Assembly (NCBI GenBank): GCA_902465105.1
Contig: CABQLM010000052.1
Location: 1 to 14,580 of the forward strand
Source: an uncultured Collinsella sp.
GTDB taxonomy: Bacteria > Actinomycetota > Coriobacteriia > Coriobacteriales > Coriobacteriaceae
Length of the DNA: 14,580 nt
Reading direction: 5' to 3'
The notes under the pieces were generated by a model that saw only the letters and a program-made list of their open reading frames with translations, searched no databases and was not told the origin of the DNA. The position numbers were made by a program, and so were the translations under genes. Shown here piece after piece: positions 7,550 through 14,580 of the stretch. Every line of letters begins with the position of its first letter. Position 1 is the first letter of the stretch.

Positions 7550-7611
7550 GATCCGTTTTCCTCCGTCCCCTACGGATCATTTTGATCTGTTAGGGGGAAG
7601 GAAAACGGATC
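7544..7611 (-). terminator. Likely terminator of the yitT-family gene, formed by copy B
   Basis: On the minus strand the palindrome is followed by CATTTTTGTG, and it starts 25 bases after the gene's stop codon. A long stem followed by five T residues is what an intrinsic terminator needs, so the repeat may have been co-opted for this role. Confidence 0.5.
7550..7611. repeat. Palindromic intergenic element, copy B
   Basis: The outer arms GATCCGTTTTCCT (7550-7562) and AGGAAAACGGATC (7599-7611) are exact complements. Pairing continues imperfectly inward to a GATC-flanked loop near 7575-7586. The left arm shares a 19-base sequence (7549-7567) with copy A at 2909-2927. Confidence 0.7.
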
Positions 7612-7635
7612 GCGTCCGCAGCCCAAAGTCCACGT

Positions 7636-8526
7636 CTACGCGTTGATGTCCTTAAAGCCCTCACCGAAAGTTTCCGTAACATCGGCGACCGTCACGATGG
7701 CGTGTGGATCGCGCTCGCGCACAATGGTCTTGAGCGTATTGAGCTCGCGACGGCTGACGATCACCATGATCACCGGCTTCTCGGCACCCGAGTACATTCC
7801 GGTCGCCCTAAACTTGGTGCAGCCGCGACCCAGGCCATACATGATATCAGCCGCGATATCGGGAAATTTGTCCGAGATGATGAGCACCATACGACGCTTA
7901 TTGCCGCCGTCGACCACGGCATCGATCACGTAGCCGCTGATCACCATCGAAAGACCTGCATACAAAGCGTTTTCGAGCGAAAAGACTGGGGCCGACGCCG
8001 CGCACACGGCAACATCGATAGCCATGACGGTGGAGCCGACCGGTAGCGACGTGTTGCGCGAGATGATTTGCCCGATGGTGTCTGAGCCACCGGTATTGGC
8101 GCCCGCGCGCAGCACCATGCCATAGCCGATGCCCGTGATAATGCCACCCCACATGGCGGGGAGCATAAGATCCGCATCCGCCAAGGGCGCCACAAACGGG
8201 GCGAACAGATCGGTAAAGAAGCCCAGCAGCACAAAGCCCGTCGCCGTCTGCACCACGTAGAACATGCCGCCCGCGCGCATTACGACCAGCAGCAGCAGCG
8301 CGTTCATGACAATTGTTTGGATGCCGACGGGCAATGGCACGCCATGCGAGGCTCCGACCGCTTGGATAATGGTGGCAAGACCCGTAACGCCACCGGCGGC
8401 AAGACCGTTGGGAATCAAAAACAGGTCGGTTGCGATGGCCGCCAAGGCGCACCCCAGCATGATTTGGGGCAGATCGTGAAAGAAGTTCATCGAAAGAATG
8501 CGCTTGATGTCCAGACGATATGCCAT
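7636..8526 (-). CDS. YitT-family membrane protein with DUF2179 domain
   Basis: A 296-residue membrane protein. The first 205 residues carry about six hydrophobic segments (near 20-40, 45-60, 66-84, 88-108, 122-140 and 165-204). They include the family segment GANTGGSDTIGQIISR (142-157). Residues from about 212 form a soluble DUF2179 domain. The substrate or role of this family is not established. The ATG at 8526 was chosen over an upstream GTG at 8550 for two reasons: it has GAGGGGGT four bases upstream, and the GTG lies inside the stem of the prfB terminator. In Bacillus subtilis a member of this family (yvjA) lies between prfB and ftsE, as I recall, so its position after prfB seems conserved. 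Confidence 0.9.
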   Translation of the reverse strand: MAYRLDIKRILSMNFFHDLPQIMLGCALAAIATDLFLIPNGLAAGGVTGLATIIQAVGASHGVPLPVGIQTIVMNALLLLVVMRAGGMFYVVQTATGFVLLGFFTDLFAPFVAPLADADLMLPAMWGGIITGIGYGMVLRAGANTGGSDTIGQIISRNTSLPVGSTVMAIDVAVCAASAPVFSLENALYAGLSMVISGYVIDAVVDGGNKRRMVLIISDKFPDIAADIMYGLGRGCTKFRATGMYSGAEKPVIMVIVSRRELNTLKTIVRERDPHAIVTVADVTETFGEGFKDINA

Positions 8527-8538
8527 GCCGACCCCCTC

Positions 8539-8564
8539 AAAAAAGCGCACCCCTTTGGATGCGC
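8539..8564 (-). terminator. Intrinsic terminator of secA-prfB
   Basis: On the minus strand GCGCATCC (8557-8564) pairs with GGGTGCGC (8545-8552) in an eight-pair stem over a four-base loop, followed directly by six T residues (8539-8544). The T-run ends immediately before the Shine-Dalgarno of the downstream yitT-family gene, so terminator and ribosome binding site abut. Confidence 0.75.
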
Positions 8565-8694
8565 TCTGAACTTCTTCTTATACTCGATTCTACCGATTCG
8601 ACGGGCAAAAACCACCCCTGTGCAGGGTTTGTTCTGGATACAAATCCACCCCGGCCGGAGGGTTTTAATCCATTCCCGCAGTAAACCGATCGGT

Positions 8695-9842
8695 TTAGGC
8701 CGACGGTGCCTCCGCATCGGCGTTACCGGTAGCCCAACGGTGGTACCCGATAATAAACTGATCGAGGTCTCCATCATCAAGAACGGCCTCGACGTTGCTG
8801 GTCTCCACGCCCGTACGCAGGTCCTTGACCATCTGGTACGGATAGAGCACGTAGCTGCGAATCTGGTTGCCAAAGCCAATCGTGGTCTTGGGCCCGCGAA
8901 TCTCATCCAAAGCCTCGGCGCGCTTTTCGAGCTCGATCTCGTACAGCCGGGCCTTGAGAATCTGCATACACGCGGCCTTGTTCTGAATTTGGCTACGCTC
9001 ATTTTGGCACGTGACCACAATGCCGCTGGGAAAATGCGTCACGCGCACGGCAGAGTCGGTGGTATTGACGCCTTGGCCGCCCGGGCCACTCGCATGATAC
9101 ACGTCCACACGAATGTCATCGGGATTAATCTCGATGTCGATATCGTCGGGCAGCACCGGAATGACCTCGACGCCGGCAAAGGTGGTCTGGCGGCGCTTCT
9201 TATCGTCGGTAGGGCTGATACGCACCAGGCGATGCACGCCGGCCTCGGCACGCAGCATGCCAAACGCATCCTTTCCCTCGACGGTAAAGGTGGCGCGATC
9301 GATACCGATGACCTCGGCCGCGGGGCAGTCGTTGATGGTGACCTTCCATCCTCGACGCTGGCAGTACTTCATGTACATCTTGAAGAGCATGAAGGTCCAG
9401 TCCTGTGCCTCCAAGCCACCCTGACCGGGCTTAATGGTAACGATGGCGTCGCCATGATCGAACTCGCCGGTAAACCAGCTGGCAAGCTCAAGCTCGTCGA
9501 TAGCCCGGGCCAGGCGATCCGCCGTGGCGGCAGCCTCCTCACGCAACGCGGCGGCATCGGGATCGTCACCCATCTCGTCGGCAAGCTCCAACGCCGCGCG
9601 GGCATCGGAAAGATCGCCGCGTGCGGTATCCACGGCGGCGACGTCTTCCTTGGCGCGTGCAATCTCCTCCATCGTGGCACGAGCGGCTTCGGCGTCATCC
9701 CAAAACCCAGGGGCGACGCTTTTGGCCTCGAGCTCGGTTACACGGGTGCGCTTTTCATCCAAATGGAGATATGCCTCGACCTCGCCGAGCCGGTCCGCAA
9801 ATGCGTCCAGCTCGGCAACCGTCACCTCAGGAGTTTCGGTCA

Positions 9843-9843
<1 letters not shown>
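8695..9843 (-). CDS. prfB: Peptide chain release factor 2 (RF2)
   Basis: A 382-residue class I release factor. GQGGLEAQDW (140-149) is the RF2-type version of the domain 2 motif. The GGQ motif that triggers peptide release is at 255-257 within ASGPGGQGVN. The tripeptide that reads the stop codon, SPF in RF2, reads SPT here (210-212), followed by DDKKRRQTTF. The start is the ATG in TAATG, where it shares one base with the secA stop; AGGA lies upstream. A longer frame begins with TTG inside secA and is unlikely. The reading frame is continuous, so the programmed +1 frameshift that controls prfB in many bacteria is absent. Transcribed with secA. Confidence 0.95.
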
Positions 9844-12650
<2,807 letters not shown>

Positions 12651-12956
12651 ATGGTTTCCTTTTTTGCCATCGCCCACTGCATAACGCATTGGACGAGCTA
12701 AACACAGATAAGGTTACTTTAGCCAAACGGGACGCAACGTATGGGGGACGATGACGACCGCCACGTAATAACTACGACCGCAATGGCGGCCCTATCATCT
12801 AAATACCAACATTTCTACCACGTTTAGCTGGGCAAACGGCAAAACAGATTGTTGGCTTCCATCAATTTGCCCATAAAGGCGGGCCACATTTTAGATACCA
12901 AGGAAAGCACTCGCGACATACCGCCCCGGTCGATTTTGGCGCCCCGCAACCCCAGG
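12651..12956. other. secA upstream region with a short coding-like frame
   Basis: The secA promoter must lie here, but I cannot pick hexamers with confidence. On the minus strand an open frame runs from about 12964 to a TAA at 12824-12826. From its first ATG (12919) it encodes 31 residues starting MSRVLSLVSKMWPAFMGKLM. GGGGCGG lies close upstream but is a poor Shine-Dalgarno. The residue composition looks more protein-like than random, but no family is recognised. Confidence 0.3.
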
Positions 12957-13226
12957 TTAGCCAAGATATGCGCTGATTACCTTGCGCTGTTCCAAGCTGG
13001 CGCAATAGAACACGCGCAGCTCACCCTCGGCATCCAGATCAAGGCGCCTCTCCGTAATGAGGCCATTTTTCTCGGCCGTCATCAAAGCCTCTTGTACACG
13101 GAGCTTGGTAAACGCGGAAAACGAGGCATACTCCCCCGCCAGCACCGTGCCGCACATGGCGTTGACGCGGTACCAGCTCATAAACGAGAAGTAGGTGGCA
13201 AAGCCCGAGCAGACAAAACCTGCCAA
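12957..13226 (-). pseudogene. Decayed gene remnant, possibly winged-helix C-terminus
   Basis: An 89-codon frame without a credible start: the first codon is a TTG inside the palindromic repeat at 13215-13255, with a TAA just upstream in the same repeat. Internal ATGs lack ribosome binding sites. The sequence from about residue 38 to the end, including KLRVQEALMTAEKNGLITERR and a stretch with Leu-Arg-Val-Phe, has the helix-turn-strand look of a winged-helix DNA-binding domain. That is an impression, not a match. I read it as the 3' part of a gene whose beginning was lost, perhaps with insertion of the repeat. It lies between rpmE and secA. Confidence 0.45.
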
Positions 13227-13255
13227 AAAGGGACAGGTTTATTTTGGCAGGTTTT
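13215..13255. repeat. REP-like palindrome with 14-bp perfect arms
   Basis: AAAACCTGCCAAAA (13215-13228) and TTTTGGCAGGTTTT (13242-13255) are exact reverse complements around a 13-base loop. The loop carries GGGACAGGTTT, so CAGGTTT occurs twice and an alternative fold is possible. Palindromes containing GGGACAGGTTTATTTT are, as I recall, typical of REP sequences mobilised by Y1 (IS200-like) transposases. None is encoded here. Confidence 0.75.
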
Positions 13256-13317
13256 ATCTGGACAAACGAACAATCCCCGCCGATTGGCGCATGGGGGACA
13301 GGCTACTTTGCACCGAC

Positions 13318-13355
13318 AAGAAAAGGGCCGCGCACCCAAATGGATGCACGGCCCT
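13318..13355 (-). terminator. Intrinsic terminator of rpmE
   Basis: On the minus strand AGGGCCG starts a 14-pair stem (two G-U pairs) over a four-base ATTT loop, followed by TTTTCTT. It lies about 35 bases past the rpmE stop. Confidence 0.85.
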
Positions 13356-13391
13356 CATGCCATGAATGCGAGTGATTCCGCGGCGAGCTAT

Positions 13392-13817
13392 TTACTCAGC
13401 AGCCTCGGTAGTCTCGGCCTCGGCAGCGGCCTCCTCGACGGGAGCCTCTGCGGGAGCCTCGGCGGCCTGCTTGGCAGCCTCCTCGGCAAACGTAGCGGCA
13501 CGCTTAGCCTTCTCGGCAGCCTTAGCCTCAGCGGCGGCCTTGCGAGCGGCCTCGGCCTCAGCAGCCTTGGCGGCCTTGGCAGCCTTGGCCTCCTCGGCCT
13601 TCTTGAGCTGGGCGGCAGCGGCGCCACCGAACTTGTCGGCGAAGCGCTGGACGCGTCCACCGGTGTCGACGAACTTCTGCTGGCCGGTGTAGAACGGGTG
13701 GCACTCGTTGCAAAGCTCGACCTTCATCTCGGACACGGTAGCGTGCGTCTTGAAGGTGTTGCCGCAGGAGCACGTCACCGTGCACTCGACATACTGGGGA
13801 TGGATACCCTGCTTCAT
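13392..13817 (-). CDS. rpmE: Ribosomal protein L31 with long Ala/Glu/Lys tail
   Basis: A 141-residue version of large-subunit protein L31, which is normally about 70-80 residues. The first 65 residues are a standard zinc-type L31: [11 protein letters not shown] at the start, the CxC pair C16 and C18, the CxxC pair C36 and C39, and the [20 protein letters not shown] signature at 40-59. From about residue 66 the protein is almost only Ala, Glu and Lys, then Ala, Glu and Pro, suggesting a charged helix followed by an acidic tail. The ATG has AAGGAG seven bases upstream. The intact cysteines mark the zinc-bound (C+) form, usually expressed when zinc is sufficient. It is a single-gene unit with its own promoter, leader and terminator. 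Confidence 0.95.
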   Translation of the reverse strand: MKQGIHPQYVECTVTCSCGNTFKTHATVSEMKVELCNECHPFYTGQQKFVDTGGRVQRFADKFGGAAAAQLKKAEEAKAAKAAKAAEAEAARKAAAEAKAAEKAKRAATFAEEAAKQAAEAPAEAPVEEAAAEAETTEAAE

Positions 13818-13895
13818 GGTAGGACTCCTTATTAGTCAGGCGCTGGTTACCGATCAGCGCATAAGGCGTCTTGGTTTCCGACCAAGACAACAAAC
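13818..13895 (-). ncRNA. Structured rpmE leader, candidate L31 autoregulatory element
   Basis: The predicted 5' untranslated region of about 78 bases holds two tandem 21-base hairpins. One at 13868-13888 has an eight-pair GTCTTGGT stem and a five-base loop. One at 13840-13860 has a six-pair GCGCTG stem with a nine-base loop and ends about ten bases before the Shine-Dalgarno. Neither is followed by a T-run. Leaders of rpmE that bind L31 have been predicted in several groups, including Coriobacteria as I recall. I cannot check this one against that consensus. Confidence 0.5.
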
Positions 13896-13901
13896 TCGGC
13901 T

Positions 13902-13930
13902 ATGATACCACGGCGCCGCGCGTCCCACAA
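13902..13930 (-). promoter_or_regulatory. Putative promoter of rpmE
   Basis: On the minus strand TTGTGG (13925-13930) stands 17 bases from TATCAT (13902-13907), which is preceded by TGG, giving an extended -10. The spacing and the position 85 bases upstream of the rpmE ATG fit well. Confidence 0.6.
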
Positions 13931-14010
13931 AAGGTTCACGGTCTTTTCGGAACGACACGAATCTGACCCATCGAAACACATCTCCACCGTTCCTTCAACT
14001 GGGAAAATGC

Positions 14011-14043
14011 CGTCCCCGGGGCCTGAGAAGGGCCCCGGGGACG
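14011..14043. repeat. GC-rich perfect hairpin
   Basis: CGTCCCCGGGGCC (14011-14023) and its exact reverse complement (14031-14043) enclose a seven-base loop. On the minus strand GCATTTTCCC follows, so it could act as a weak second terminator for the small secreted-protein unit, about 90 bases after the first one. It may also insulate the rpmE promoter. Confidence 0.65.
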
Positions 14044-14106
14044 TTCGACTGACTGCGGGAACGGCCTTTCCGCTCAATGTGTTCGGCTGAGATCGGAAAT
14101 CAACCA

Positions 14107-14125
14107 AACTGAACTAGGTTCAGTT
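14107..14125. promoter_or_regulatory. Operator-like palindrome
   Basis: AACTGAAC-TAG-GTTCAGTT is a perfect palindrome with eight-base arms. Further flanking complementarity, AACCA (14102-14106) and TGGTT (14130-14134), is offset by four bases. It could be a protein-binding site or part of a transcript hairpin. No promoter that it would control is visible. Confidence 0.3.
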
Positions 14126-14134
14126 GACATGGTT

Positions 14135-14170
14135 AAAAACGAGGGGCGACGCTTTTGCGTCACCCCTCGT
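14135..14170 (-). terminator. Intrinsic terminator of the small secreted-protein gene
   Basis: On the minus strand ACGAGGGGTGACGC pairs with GCGTCGCCCCTCGT over an AAAA loop (14 pairs, one G-U), followed by TTTTTAACC. It lies 14 bases past the stop codon. Confidence 0.88.
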
Positions 14171-14184
14171 CCCGGCCGGTTGCT

Positions 14185-14529
14185 TTAGTTGTACACACGG
14201 TAGTTACACTTGAACTGGGTTATGTGTCCATAGTTGGAGCGGTACCAATCCGACGTATAGCTGATTGCCTCTGCGCCTAGATAGTCGTAGCCCTTGTTGT
14301 AGCGAAGCTGACGGTAGGTCGTGTCGTACTCTGCTACGTAAAACGTGTCTCCAGAGAAGGCTTTGTACCGGTCCTTAACCGTCGAAGCCATGTACGCGGG
14401 TTCGACATCGCCTTTCTCCCCGTTGAGCGCATAGACGGGTGCCGCGATTCCGCATAAAGCCGTTGCCACGAGGATGGCGTAGACAGCCATGCGCGACGCA
14501 TTGGACTTCAGCTGTTCAAATAGTTTCAT
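14185..14529 (-). CDS. Small secreted Tyr-rich protein of unknown function
   Basis: A 114-residue protein I do not recognise. Residues 1-34 form a signal peptide: positive charges at K2, K8 and R13, a hydrophobic core AVYAILVATALCGIAAP, and a probable cleavage site after VYA. The mature part would be about 80 residues. It holds 13 tyrosines (about 16 percent), mostly spaced through the C-terminal half, and a single cysteine near the end. No membrane anchor, LPxTG or lipobox is seen. The start is the ATG at 14529, eight bases after a near-perfect AAGGAGGTG; an in-frame GTG at 14538 lies inside that site and is rejected. Translation starts one base after the stop of an upstream gene, and a strong terminator follows. 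A bacteriocin or cell-surface factor is possible, but no known bacteriocin motif is visible. Confidence 0.75.
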   Translation of the reverse strand: MKLFEQLKSNASRMAVYAILVATALCGIAAPVYALNGEKGDVEPAYMASTVKDRYKAFSGDTFYVAEYDTTYRQLRYNKGYDYLGAEAISYTSDWYRSNYGHITQFKCNYRVYN

Positions 14530-14530
14530 G

Positions 14531-14580
14531 TCATTCACCTCCTTCGTATGTATCGAGGTATTCCTGCTTGAGCGTCTGCG
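14531..14580 (-). CDS. 3' end of an unknown gene (partial)
   Basis: Only the last 15 codons are visible, reading QTLKQEYLDTYEGGE and then TGA. The frame is supported by its position: its stop precedes the next ATG by one base, and the strong Shine-Dalgarno of the next gene lies within its final codons. It continues past the right edge, so the product cannot be named. It and the small secreted protein probably form one transcript. Confidence 0.5.
   Translation of the reverse strand, partial: QTLKQEYLDTYEGGE

Noticed and set aside
8527..8550. Upstream GTG start adding eight residues to the yitT-family protein
   Set aside because: The codon lies in the stem of the prfB terminator and has no ribosome binding site, whereas the ATG at 8526 has one.
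12849..13835. 328-codon plus-strand open frame through the remnant and rpmE
   Set aside because: Its Gly/Leu/Ser-rich part is only the reverse reading of the Ala/Glu/Lys codons of the L31 tail, and it crosses the rpmE terminator.
13847..14107. 86-codon minus-strand frame upstream of rpmE
   Set aside because: It covers the rpmE promoter, leader hairpins and the GC-rich palindrome and has no ribosome binding site.
14185..14529. Lactococcin 972-type bacteriocin
   Set aside because: Size and signal peptide fit, but the mature sequence does not resemble the lactococcin 972 sequence I recall, and the neighbouring immunity/transport genes cannot be seen.

Overview
The window looks like a core-genome segment from a high-GC Gram-positive anaerobe of the Coriobacteriia. 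Collinsella or a close relative is my best guess. The reasons are codon use dominated by G/C third positions, an actinobacterial-style RF2, and a transketolase split into two adjacent genes. The gene order secA-prfB-yitT-...-ftsE-ftsX is also one I know from Bacillus and relatives. The species is an inference from memory, not a database match.

Every gene I can support is on the minus strand, so transcription runs from high to low coordinates. In that order the window holds: the last codons of an unknown gene and a small secreted Tyr-rich protein (14185-14580); rpmE with its own promoter, structured leader and terminator (13318-13930); a decayed gene remnant abutted by a short palindromic repeat (12957-13255); secA-prfB, overlapping by one base and closed by a terminator (8539-12650); a YitT-family membrane protein (7636-8526); the two transketolase halves, separated by one base (5570-7325); ftsE-ftsX, overlapping by 14 bases (2998-5122); and rnr followed by a Spx/ArsC-family reductase gene (149-2730).

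The genes serve basic growth: translation (L31, RF2), protein export (SecA), cell-wall remodelling at division (FtsEX), RNA turnover (RNase R) and the non-oxidative pentose phosphate pathway. Most units end in a clear stem-loop with a T-run on the minus strand. These transcription units can therefore be drawn with fair confidence.

The gaps between units hold several repeats. One is a 28-bp-arm inverted repeat in front of ftsE. Another is a palindromic element sharing a 19-mer, found both downstream of ftsX and downstream of yitT. A third is a REP-like 14-bp-arm palindrome next to the gene remnant. I see no CRISPR array, prophage, transposase gene, tRNA or rRNA. The most unusual protein features are an RF2 whose stop-codon tripeptide reads SPT instead of SPF, an FtsE with a disordered N-terminal tail of about 170 residues, an L31 with an Ala/Glu/Lys-rich tail of about 75 residues, and a TktC that seems to lack about seven residues.
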